From: Enterococcus sp. ZJ1622
Lineage (GTDB): Bacteria > Bacillota > Bacilli > Lactobacillales > Enterococcaceae
DNA: 64,000 bases
Direction: 5' to 3'
Assembly (NCBI RefSeq): GCF_011038845.1
Contig: NZ_JAAKDW010000001.1
Span: forward strand, 186,001 to 250,000
In this document: positions 34,028 through 40,670 of the stretch, piece after piece
Numbering within the stretch: the stretch's first letter is position 1
Layout: each line of letters starts with the position of its first letter
Made by a program: the position numbers and the translations under genes
Notes under the pieces: model-generated
Told to the model about the DNA's origin: nothing
Databases searched by the model: none
What the model saw: the letters and a program-made list of their open reading frames with translations, nothing else

Positions 34028-35647
34028 GTGTTCAAACAATTTATTTTTATGTTAAGAGAAGAATTTTCCGGGTATGATCTTTCTAAATTCCAAAAAGATC
34101 TACTGGCAGGAATCACGGTGGCAGCAGTAGCACTTCCATTAGCCTTGGCGTTCGGAGTTTCAAGTGGCGCAAATGCCGCTGCTGGTTTGATTACTGCAGT
34201 GATTGCGGGTATCGTTATCGGAGGCCTTTCAGGCGGATTCTACCAAATCTCGGGTCCAACTGGCGCGATGGCTGCTATTCTCATGTCGATCGCGGCGACA
34301 CAAGGACTCCAAGGGGTCTTGCTCGCTACTTTCTTAGCTGGTTTTTTGTTGCTTGCGGCAGGGATCTTTCATTTAGGTACCTTGACTTCATTTATTCCTG
34401 CACCAGTGATTACTGGCTTTACCTCAGGGATTGCAATCATCATTGCTTTGGGACAAGTAGATAATTTATTTGGCGTACATTCTGAAGGCGCAACAGTGAT
34501 CGAAAAACTCAGCAGTTATCAAAGTCTAGGTTTTTCAGTAAATATGCCAGCATTCATCATGGGTATTTTGGTGATCATCGGAATGCTGATCTATCCTAAA
34601 AAATGGGCAAAAAGAATGCCAAGTTCTTTAGTGGCCATCATTCTAGCGACGGTGTGCATGCTGATTTTCGATTTACCAATCGCCTCAGTAGGAAAAATCC
34701 CGCAAACGCTGATCAGCAGCGAACGGCTCTCGCTAGGTGATTTCAGTCTGTCAGCTATCCAGAAAGTGTTGGTTCCAGCCATAAGTATCACTTTGCTTGG
34801 AATGGTGGAAAGTTTGCTATGTGGGGCTTCCGCTGGTAGGATGTCCAATAAGGCGCTGGACAGCAACCAAGAACTAGTTGCACAAGGGATTGGGAATATC
34901 CTCCTGCCGTTTTTTGGAGGGATCCCTGCCACTGCAGCAATTGCTAGAACAAGTGTAGCAATCAAATCAGGGGCACAGACGAGACTTGCTGGTATGATCC
35001 ATGCGGTCGTTCTGTTGCTTTCTATGCTAGTGCTTGCACCGATCATGTCACAAATTCCGATGCCTGCACTAGCAGGTGTGCTTATCGTCACTGCTTGGCG
35101 GATGAATGAATGGGAGACGATCCGAACCTTGTTTTCTAACAGATACTGGTCGGCGGTCTTGCTGTTTTTCCTTACAATGATCTGCACGGTCATCTTTGAC
35201 TTGAGCATCGCAATTGTGATCGGGATCGTGGGTGGATGTATTTTCTTTGTGATAAAGAGTGCTGCGATCACTATTTCAGTAGAAACGATCGACTGGCAAA
35301 GAATGAATCTTCCAGAAACGGAAAAACTAAATAATTGGACGGTCGTCTACATCAGTGGACCATTGTTTTTCATGTCTTCAGAAAAGCTGAAGACCACATT
35401 AGCACAGCTGAACCAACATGATGGGATCATTTTCTCTATGCGTGGCGTACCAAGTATCGATTTGACGGCGCGTGCTGTATTCGATGATTTCCAAAAGAAA
35501 GCAGAAGAGAGAAACCAGAATGTGATCTACACTTCTATGCAGCCGGAAGTAGAAAAACAACTGCAGCATCTGTGGCAAAACGATCGGACGGAGCAGCATG
35601 CGACAGTTGCGCATGCTTTATCCGAATTGCATGCGAAATATGCGTAA
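34028..35647 (+). CDS. SulP-family anion transporter with STAS domain
   Basis: The 539-aa SLC26/SulP protein has a membrane part of about 400 residues with the family signature region around FGVSSGANAAAGLITAVIAG and GPTGAMAAI, and a cytoplasmic STAS domain (about 430-530) with IIFSMRGVPSIDLTAR. GTG 34028 lies nine bases after AAGGAG; a TTG at 33995 opens the frame but precedes that site. Substrates in the family include sulfate, bicarbonate and dicarboxylates; which applies here cannot be told. Convergent with the UDG gene across a shared terminator. Confidence 0.9.
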   Translation: MFKQFIFMLREEFSGYDLSKFQKDLLAGITVAAVALPLALAFGVSSGANAAAGLITAVIAGIVIGGLSGGFYQISGPTGAMAAILMSIAATQGLQGVLLATFLAGFLLLAAGIFHLGTLTSFIPAPVITGFTSGIAIIIALGQVDNLFGVHSEGATVIEKLSSYQSLGFSVNMPAFIMGILVIIGMLIYPKKWAKRMPSSLVAIILATVCMLIFDLPIASVGKIPQTLISSERLSLGDFSLSAIQKVLVPAISITLLGMVESLLCGASAGRMSNKALDSNQELVAQGIGNILLPFFGGIPATAAIARTSVAIKSGAQTRLAGMIHAVVLLLSMLVLAPIMSQIPMPALAGVLIVTAWRMNEWETIRTLFSNRYWSAVLLFFLTMICTVIFDLSIAIVIGIVGGCIFFVIKSAAITISVETIDWQRMNLPETEKLNNWTVVYISGPLFFMSSEKLKTTLAQLNQHDGIIFSMRGVPSIDLTARAVFDDFQKKAEERNQNVIYTSMQPEVEKQLQHLWQNDRTEQHATVAHALSELHAKYA

Positions 35648-35681
35648 GTAAATAGCTGAAAAAAACAGCGATAAAAGAATC

Positions 35682-35737
35682 AACCGACTTCTGATCTACC
35701 GGACCTCTCAGTCTGGCTAACAGAAGCCGGTTTTTAT
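35682..35737. terminator. Bidirectional terminator
   Basis: AACCGACTTCTG (35682-35693) and CAGAAGCCGGTT (35721-35732), with a smaller inner stem CCGGA/TCTGG, then TTTT. It separates two convergent genes. Confidence 0.8.
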
Positions 35738-35770
35738 TTGCTTTTTGTGACATAATCATTTTATGAAGGT

Positions 35771-36412
35771 CTAGTTCTTTTGAAGGATCTCAGCTAATGT
35801 TTGCCAGTCATTCTGGATCAGCGGCCCTAGCGAACGATTGTAAAAAATGGCAGCAGGATGGAAAAGTGGAATGATCCGATAGTTCTCTTTCGACCATACA
35901 TAGGCGTCTTTTTGTCCATTCAATCTCATGACAGGCCCTTCGTATAATTCCCCGTGATTTTTAGTCACTGTATAGTTCTTACCTAATAAGCGCTGTAATC
36001 CGATGTTCCCTAATGTGGCAATCAACTTTGGCTGGACGTGCATGAGCTCGTAATCCAAGATTGGTGCATGAGCAAAAACTTCAGAGGCAGTAGGCGTACG
36101 ATTCGGATATGTGGTTTCAGTTTGATTGGTCCGCTTGTTTATTCGCTGGACTGTTCGATAAGGTCTGCTTCGCACGGCACTGGTGATATATACATCTTCG
36201 CGCGTCAGTCCAGCAAGGGCTAGAGAAGCCATCAATTCTTTGCCCGCTTGCCCGCTAAATGGAATGTGGTTTTCCACTTCTGTTTTCCCAGGAGCTTCAC
36301 CGATCAGCATCAATTTGGGCTGAAGAGGTCCTTGGCCAGCAACGAATCCTTCGACAGGCTTGCCATTCATTCGGCGTAAAGCTTCTTTCACTAATTCATC
36401 TGGGTATTCCAC
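35771..36412 (-). CDS. Uracil-DNA glycosylase superfamily protein without cysteines
   Basis: The 213-aa protein has the family 4-like motifs LMLIGEAPGKTEVENHIPFSGQAGKEL (motif 1 GEAPG) and PLFHPAAIFYN (motif 3), so it belongs to the UDG superfamily, which excises uracil from DNA. Classical family 4 enzymes hold a 4Fe-4S cluster with four cysteines; this sequence has none, so it is a cluster-free variant as seen in several Firmicutes. An insertion with many Thr/Arg (TVQRINKRTNQTETTYPNRT) lies in the middle. Single gene, minus strand. Activity is inferred. Confidence 0.85.
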   Translation of the reverse strand: MEYPDELVKEALRRMNGKPVEGFVAGQGPLQPKLMLIGEAPGKTEVENHIPFSGQAGKELMASLALAGLTREDVYITSAVRSRPYRTVQRINKRTNQTETTYPNRTPTASEVFAHAPILDYELMHVQPKLIATLGNIGLQRLLGKNYTVTKNHGELYEGPVMRLNGQKDAYVWSKENYRIIPLFHPAAIFYNRSLGPLIQNDWQTLAEILQKN

Positions 36413-36501
36413 AACGTATCATCTCCTTTGACACTTTATATTATAAAAAGAAAAACGAAGAATAGCGATCGATCTGTCTGGAAAGAAACTGCAGATTACA
36501 G

Positions 36502-36530
36502 TTGACGAACACCGATTAGTCTGGTAAGCT
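36502..36530 (+). promoter_or_regulatory. Promoter of the rplU operon
   Basis: TTGACG (36502-36507), 17 bp, TAAGCT (36525-36530) preceded by TGG (extended -10). Predicted start is near 36537. Confidence 0.6.
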
Positions 36531-36536
36531 AGTACT

Positions 36537-36640
36537 GTTGTAATTGTGGACTCCACAGCTACAACCGCACAGAGCAAGTAGTAAGTACAGCAATTGCTGT
36601 CACTTGGGATGGCGAGTCTAAGTATATTATAAGGAGGTGC
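36537..36640 (+). ncRNA. Ribosomal protein L21 leader (autoregulatory)
   Basis: A leader of about 110 nt precedes rplU. It has a stem from TGTTGTA... with GTGGACTCCAC and TACAAC, then CAGCAATTGCTG, consistent with the L21 leader known upstream of rplU-prp-rpmA in Firmicutes, thought to bind L21 and shut down its own operon. The exact fold was judged by eye. Confidence 0.6.
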
Positions 36641-36648
36641 TTTATAGC

Positions 36649-36957
36649 ATGTACGCAATTATTAAAACTGGTGGTAAACAAGTAAAAGTTGAAGTTGGAC
36701 AAGCAATCTACGTTGAAAAACTTGACGTTGAAGCAGGCGAAAAAGTTGTATTTGACGAAGTTATCTTAGTAGGCGGCGAATCTACAAAAGTAGGCGCTCC
36801 AACAATTTCCGGTGCAACTGTTGAAGGTACTGTTGAAAAACACGGCAAACAAAAGAAAGTCGTTACTTTCAAATACAAACCTAAAAAACATTCACACCGC
36901 AAACAAGGTCACCGTCAACCATACACAAAAGTGGTTATCGACGCTATCAACGCTTAA
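36649..36957 (+). CDS. rplU: 50S ribosomal protein L21
   Basis: The 102-aa protein begins [18 protein letters not shown] and ends [18 protein letters not shown], the conserved L21 frame. ATG 36649 follows AAGGAGG; four upstream in-frame codons have no signal. It is the first gene of rplU-prp-rpmA. Confidence 0.98.
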   Translation: MYAIIKTGGKQVKVEVGQAIYVEKLDVEAGEKVVFDEVILVGGESTKVGAPTISGATVEGTVEKHGKQKKVVTFKYKPKKHSHRKQGHRQPYTKVVIDAINA

Positions 36958-36985
36958 TCTGCGTTTGAGAAAGAAGGCCTGAATA

Positions 36986-37330
36986 ATGATCAAAGGAACG
37001 TTTAAGCGAAATGACGCAGGTCAGATCGTTTCATTTACTTTGACCGGGCATGCGGATGCAGGTCCTTATGGAAGTGATATTGTTTGTGCAGGTGTTTCTG
37101 CATTAGCAATCAGCACAGTCAACGGGATCGCTTCATTAGCCGGTTTTGAACCTATTGTGGAAATGAATGAAGAAGAAGGCGGTTATCTTTATACCGAAGT
37201 CACTTCAGGAATGACACAAGAACAAAACAATATTGCCGAGATTCTATTAGAAAATCTCTTGTTGGGATTACAATCGATAGAAGCTGAAAATTCAGAATAT
37301 ATCCAAATAAAAACAATCAATGATAAATAG
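36986..37330 (+). CDS. prp: Ribosomal-processing cysteine protease Prp
   Basis: Prp removes the N-terminal extension of L27 before the protein enters the ribosome. The 114-aa product has the catalytic pair in GHADAGPYGSDIVCAGVSAL (His22 and Cys34). It sits between rplU and rpmA in the invariable order. The matching cleavage site is present in the neighbouring rpmA. Confidence 0.95.
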   Translation: MIKGTFKRNDAGQIVSFTLTGHADAGPYGSDIVCAGVSALAISTVNGIASLAGFEPIVEMNEEEGGYLYTEVTSGMTQEQNNIAEILLENLLLGLQSIEAENSEYIQIKTINDK

Positions 37331-37342
37331 GAGGTGCAGACC

Positions 37343-37636
37343 ATGTTGTTATCTATGAATCTACAATTATTCGCCCACAAAAAAGGTGGCGGTTCTACAT
37401 CTAACGGCCGTGACTCAGAATCAAAACGTCTAGGCGCAAAACGTGCTGACGGACAAACTGTTACAGGTGGATCAATTCTTTACCGTCAACGCGGTACAAA
37501 AATCTATCCAGGTGTGAACGTAGGTATCGGCGGAGACGACACTTTGTTTGCTAAAGTTGACGGCGTTGTGCGTTTCGAACGTAAAGGCCGCGACAAAAAA
37601 CAAGTATCTGTTTATCCAGTCGCTCAAGAAGCTTAA
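37343..37636 (+). CDS. rpmA: 50S ribosomal protein L27 (with cleaved N-terminal extension)
   Basis: The 97-aa protein reads [20 protein letters not shown] at its N-terminus. Prp cuts after LQLF to expose AHKKGG, the end that reaches the peptidyl-transferase centre. ATG 37343 follows GGAGGTGCAGACC; the ATG at 37355 is an alternative. A strong terminator follows. Confidence 0.97.
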   Translation: MLLSMNLQLFAHKKGGGSTSNGRDSESKRLGAKRADGQTVTGGSILYRQRGTKIYPGVNVGIGGDDTLFAKVDGVVRFERKGRDKKQVSVYPVAQEA

Positions 37637-37658
37637 TTAAAGAGCTTAATAACAATCA

Positions 37659-37696
37659 GCCTTATTCCTTTATTCAAAGGAGTAAGGCTTTTTTTT
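37659..37696 (+). terminator. Terminator after rpmA
   Basis: GCCTTATTCCTTT and AAAGGAGTAAGGC (37659-37671 and 37676-37688) enclose ATTC, followed by eight T. Confidence 0.93.
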
Positions 37697-37727
37697 CGTG
37701 CAATAAGGAAAAGAAGATCCTTGGTAT

Positions 37728-38234
37728 TCAGAGCTCCAATCGATTTTTTTCCTCTTGCGATTCCAGTAATTCCATAGTGTAATTCCAGATCTTGTGTTTA
37801 TTTTCTGGGTTTAGCCGTGCATAGTTATAGATCATCGTTCTAGATAGATCGGATAATTCATCGAGGTTCAGCTGTTTATCCGGCAGATGCGTCCTGTCGT
37901 TTTTTAAAGTAGTAATGGCTTGTAGCGTTAAGGCCATGAATTGTTCGGTCTGTTCTTCTGACCATTCGATTGCTAGTGGATCTATTTCTTTGGCTAATAG
38001 TGCTTCACGTTGTTCACTGATTGTTTGATAGGAATCGGGCTGCTCGGACACACCCATGATATAAGCCACAGACACATTGAAATAATCAGCTATTTTTTTC
38101 CAGATTTCCTTGTTACGAGGTTCTCTTTTTCCGTTCTCATAGTTTGTTAAAGTACTTTGAGGAAGCTCTAAATCTTGCGCTAGTTTCGTGATCGTGAGCT
38201 CATGTTTTTGTCTCAGTGCTTTGATTCGATTCAA
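37728..38234 (-). CDS. XRE-family repressor of the mini-island
   Basis: The 168-aa protein has an N-terminal XRE helix-turn-helix (residues 1-60: MNRIKALRQKHELTITKLAQ, then LPQSTLTNYENGKREP) and a C-terminal helical region without peptidase residues. This is the size and shape of phage CI-type repressors lacking the RecA-cleavage domain. It starts with TTG at 38234 after GAGGG. Leftward promoter TTGAAA-17-TATCCT (38295-38267). Three matching operators lie in the divergent region, implying it represses the rightward operon and perhaps controls itself. Confidence 0.85.
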   Translation of the reverse strand: MNRIKALRQKHELTITKLAQDLELPQSTLTNYENGKREPRNKEIWKKIADYFNVSVAYIMGVSEQPDSYQTISEQREALLAKEIDPLAIEWSEEQTEQFMALTLQAITTLKNDRTHLPDKQLNLDELSDLSRTMIYNYARLNPENKHKIWNYTMELLESQEEKNRLEL

Positions 38235-38266
38235 TGATGTCCCTCTTTTCCGTAGTTATTGTCTAT

Positions 38267-38295
38267 AGGATACCTTTTTTTCGGTGGAGTTTCAA
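38267..38295 (-). promoter_or_regulatory. Leftward promoter of the XRE gene
   Basis: Minus strand: TTGAAA (38295-38290), 17 bp, TATCCT (38272-38267). Operator 1 (38302-38318) ends 7 bp upstream of its -35 element. Confidence 0.6.
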
Positions 38296-38301
38296 TAAAA
38301 A

Positions 38302-38318
38302 TATCTCATTTTGAAATA
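38302..38318. promoter_or_regulatory. Operator 1 of the XRE switch
   Basis: TATCTCATTTTGAAATA, a near-palindrome of the form TATYTCA-N3-TGARATA. It is the exact inverted copy of operator 2. Confidence 0.8.
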
Positions 38319-38325
38319 TTAAGTA

Positions 38326-38354
38326 TTGTATTTCAAAATGAGATATCCTATAAT
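38326..38354 (+). promoter_or_regulatory. Rightward promoter of the ArpU operon
   Basis: TTGTAT (38326-38331), 17 bp, TATAAT (38349-38354). Operator 2 fills the spacer. Confidence 0.75.
38329..38345. promoter_or_regulatory. Operator 2, within the rightward promoter
   Basis: TATTTCAAAATGAGATA covers the -35/-10 spacer of the rightward promoter, an ideal position for repression. Confidence 0.8.
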
Positions 38355-38368
38355 TCGTGTACAGAGTA

Positions 38369-38385
38369 TATTTCAATTTGAGATA
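38369..38385. promoter_or_regulatory. Operator 3, downstream of the rightward start
   Basis: TATTTCAATTTGAGATA differs from operator 2 only in the three central bases. It would lie around +8 to +24 of the rightward transcript. Confidence 0.8.
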
Positions 38386-38434
38386 TAGATCTGCATCATT
38401 CAGCATTTGAACAGAGAAAAAAGGGGGCAAAAAG

Positions 38435-38848
38435 GTGGAACTGAATTTTGATCACCAGCAAACGAAGAAAAATGTGACAGTTTTTTTGAAACATGCAAAT
38501 AAAGTACGGGTGCTTTACTACTCCTCACTAGCACTGAAATCTCACAGCAGATATTCGGATACACCGGTCTATGCACAAGGACAGCATTCTGAACAAGTAG
38601 CGAAAGCCGCATTGTTACGAATAGAGGCACAAGAGGAGTGGGCAGAGATCGAAACAGCATTGGAGCTGATGGAGCCGGAAAATAAATTATTGATCGCCAA
38701 AAAATATCTGACTTCCGACAAACTATCGGATACGAATGTTTATACCACTCTCAATCTTTCTTCCAGCCACTTTTATCGAAAATTGGACAAAGCACTGATC
38801 GAATTTGCTTTTTGCTATCGTGGCGGAGAATTAGTCGCATGGGAATAA
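38435..38848 (+). CDS. ArpU-family phage transcriptional regulator
   Basis: The 137-aa protein matches ArpU-type late regulators found in prophages: an N-terminal segment FDHQQTKKNVTVFLKHANKV and a C-terminal sigma-like helix-turn-helix region LIAKKYLTSDKLSDTNVYTT with LNLSSSHFYRKLDKALIEFA. In phages these act as late-gene activators; the family was named from E. hirae as an autolysin regulator. GTG 38435 lies seven bases after AAGGGGG. First gene of the operon under operators 1-3. Confidence 0.82.
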   Translation: MELNFDHQQTKKNVTVFLKHANKVRVLYYSSLALKSHSRYSDTPVYAQGQHSEQVAKAALLRIEAQEEWAEIETALELMEPENKLLIAKKYLTSDKLSDTNVYTTLNLSSSHFYRKLDKALIEFAFCYRGGELVAWE

Positions 38849-38919
38849 AAGATTCAGTGTCCGCTTTTTCTTTTTATGTGCAAAATGTTGGAACAAAAAA
38901 AGCGAAGGGAGGAAATGTG

Positions 38920-39294
38920 ATGGTTGCCGAATTGAATATTCGCCAAGACCGTTTTTTGAAAGCATTGCTTGAGACACCGAGTGTTGCCAAAGCCTGTGAG
39001 CTTGCCGGGATCAATAAGAAAACCGGTTATAAATACTTGAAAGATGAATATTTTATGACAGCTTACAGGGAACTAAGACGTGAATTGATGCAGCAAGCGA
39101 CAGCGAAACTGCAAAAAATCTCACAAGAAGCTGTCGAAGTATTGAGAGAAATCATGAATGACAATGAAACAACGCCGAGTTCGCGCGTCCAATCGGCTAA
39201 AGCTGTTTTGGAGATCTCGTACCGTTCCATCGAGCTAGAAGATATTCAGGAACAAATCGATGAGTTGAACAAAATAGTCGCAATGAAAGAATAA
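38920..39294 (+). CDS. Phage terminase-small-subunit-like DNA-binding protein
   Basis: The 124-aa product has an N-terminal helix-turn-helix (QDRFLKALLETPSVAKACELAGI, then NKKTGYKYLKD) followed by a helical region with EILREIM-type spacing and a C-terminal coiled coil. This resembles phBC6A51-type helix-turn-helix proteins related to terminase small subunits. ATG 38920 follows GGGAGG at seven bases; the frame runs 36 codons further upstream without a signal. No large terminase subunit, capsid or portal is nearby, so a packaging role is unlikely in this place. Confidence 0.72.
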   Translation: MVAELNIRQDRFLKALLETPSVAKACELAGINKKTGYKYLKDEYFMTAYRELRRELMQQATAKLQKISQEAVEVLREIMNDNETTPSSRVQSAKAVLEISYRSIELEDIQEQIDELNKIVAMKE

Positions 39295-39316
39295 GTGTTT
39301 CGATAAAGGAAGGAAA

Positions 39317-39490
39317 ATGGGCACACGTCAGTTAAAAAAAGAACTAATAAAATTGAAAAAACAACATCATACAAGGTACGAAGAAAGAAAATCATTGGAC
39401 ACAACCCAAGAATTGCTTAGTAGATTTATGGACGAATCTGGAAAAAAATGGAAAAGATCCCAAAGAGGGAAAAAGAAAGAAGGAATTTAA
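39317..39490 (+). CDS. Small basic protein, unknown
   Basis: Fifty-seven residues, starting MGTRQLKKELIKLKKQHHTR and ending KRSQRGKKKEGI; about a third are Lys or Arg. AAGGAAGG precedes the ATG. It fits tightly between neighbours (22 bp after the previous gene, 1 bp before the next), which argues that it is real. I recognise no family; a nucleic-acid-binding role would suit the charge but is only a guess. Confidence 0.6.
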   Translation: MGTRQLKKELIKLKKQHHTRYEERKSLDTTQELLSRFMDESGKKWKRSQRGKKKEGI

Positions 39491-39491
39491 A

Positions 39492-39695
39492 TTGACAAAA
39501 GAAGATATCCAAAAAGTACTGGAACAGTTTGTAGAAGAAGATGGTACATTTGATCTGGAAAAAGCATCGGAAGCATTGATGGCTGGAATCCAGCCATTTT
39601 TAGATGAACTTGAAAAACTGAAAGAAGAAACAGGGCACACCGAAGAAGCGAAAAAAAATCCTTTTGATGAGATTCTAGCGAAATACCAGAAGTAA
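39492..39695 (+). CDS. Small acidic protein, unknown
   Basis: Sixty-seven residues, strongly acidic (many Glu/Asp), mostly helical: DIQKVLEQFVEEDGTFDLEK, then PFLDELEKLKEETGHTEEAK. It starts with TTG at 39492, one base after the stop of the basic protein; AAGGAA lies at a suitable distance. The basic/acidic pairing of adjacent small proteins is notable. Phage scaffold-like or toxin-antitoxin-like roles are possible but nothing specific supports either. Confidence 0.62.
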   Translation: MTKEDIQKVLEQFVEEDGTFDLEKASEALMAGIQPFLDELEKLKEETGHTEEAKKNPFDEILAKYQK

Positions 39696-39707
39696 GGGGT
39701 ACGCAAA

Positions 39708-40283
39708 ATGAAAAAAATCGATTATACCATTCCGCAGATCGATAAATTTATTGCTGAAATCAGCGAGATTTTCGTAGATCTCGATCAAACGCTGCAAGAA
39801 CTGGAAAAAGAAAAACAGGAGCTGAAACTTGCCTATGACTCTTTAGAGACTAGCAGTAAGCAAACGATCGATCGCTTGAAACAACGATCAGTGATCCAAA
39901 GTAAATTGTCGGAAAATGAAAAAAACACGGCTGCTACTTTGAAAGAAAGACGGAAGCGGCAAGAAGCATATTGGGAAACGATCACCAAAGAAGCAGAAGA
40001 CATTCGGCTGAATTATTATCAGCAGATCGAAAAACAGCTGCGGTCTGCTGAAGAAGAGATCACTCGCTTACTCGATAAAATCGGGAAAGTGAATAACCAG
40101 ATCAATGAAGCAAAAGTAACGCGTGAACAAACATTTAACCAAGCAATCGCAAACATTCGACGTATCGTCAAAAATAAATCCGGGAACCAGAAAATTTTGA
40201 ACGAAAGCTACGCAATTCAAAAAAAGATCATTGAAAGAATCAAAGAATATAATGCGAATCGGATACCAGAAAAACAAATATGA
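39708..40283 (+). CDS. Coiled-coil protein, unknown
   Basis: The 191-aa protein is almost wholly coiled coil (about residues 20-150, for example LQELEKEKQELKLAYDSLE and YYQQIEKQLRSAEEEITRLL), with no membrane segment, signal peptide or enzymatic motif. GGGGTACGCAAA lies before the ATG. Last gene of the mini-island operon, ending just before a terminator. I do not recognise it; a structural or protein-binding role is likely. Confidence 0.7.
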   Translation: MKKIDYTIPQIDKFIAEISEIFVDLDQTLQELEKEKQELKLAYDSLETSSKQTIDRLKQRSVIQSKLSENEKNTAATLKERRKRQEAYWETITKEAEDIRLNYYQQIEKQLRSAEEEITRLLDKIGKVNNQINEAKVTREQTFNQAIANIRRIVKNKSGNQKILNESYAIQKKIIERIKEYNANRIPEKQI

Positions 40284-40289
40284 AGATGG

Positions 40290-40347
40290 AAAAGCAGCTG
40301 GACAGGAGAAGACATCAGTCAGATCCTCGAGTTCTGCTGCTTTTTTT
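40290..40347 (+). terminator. Terminator of the mini-island operon
   Basis: AAAAGCAGC (40290-40298) pairs with GCTGCTTTT (40336-40344) around a structured 37-base loop, then T. The rest of the gene-free stretch 40348-40670 is AT-rich and holds the mptR promoter; nothing else is evident. Confidence 0.75.
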
Positions 40348-40592
40348 GTCTATTTCGTTTCTTAGGCGGTACGATTTTTCGATATGTTTTAATAACTTTC
40401 GTTTCGTAAAAAAATTTTCATACAAGAAAATAAATCTGTTACCTTACCTGAAGAAATGATTATACTGAATGTTATGTGGATTTTTTTATTTAGAATACAA
40501 TGAAGCTGTCACTTCTTGTTTTTTTATCGTGGAAAATCCTTGTATATCAGTCTTTTTTTTAATAATAAAAGTTCTGCATTTTAGGTAAACAG

Positions 40593-40621
40593 TTGACGAA
40601 ACAAGAAGAAATCAATAGTAT
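40593..40621 (+). promoter_or_regulatory. Promoter of mptR
   Basis: TTGACG (40593-40598), 17 bp, TAGTAT (40616-40621), 50 bp before the gene. Confidence 0.55.
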
Positions 40622-40670
40622 TATGTTTTGAAGACGGAGAAAGACAGTTTATAGAAGAGGAGCGAGGAAG

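Noticed and set aside
34591-35271. 226-aa open frame antisense to the SulP gene
   Set aside because: Shadow of the sulP coding frame; no start signal and no recognisable family.
37728-40283. Complete prophage
   Set aside because: No integrase, portal, large terminase, capsid, tail or lysis genes; only regulators and small unknown proteins.
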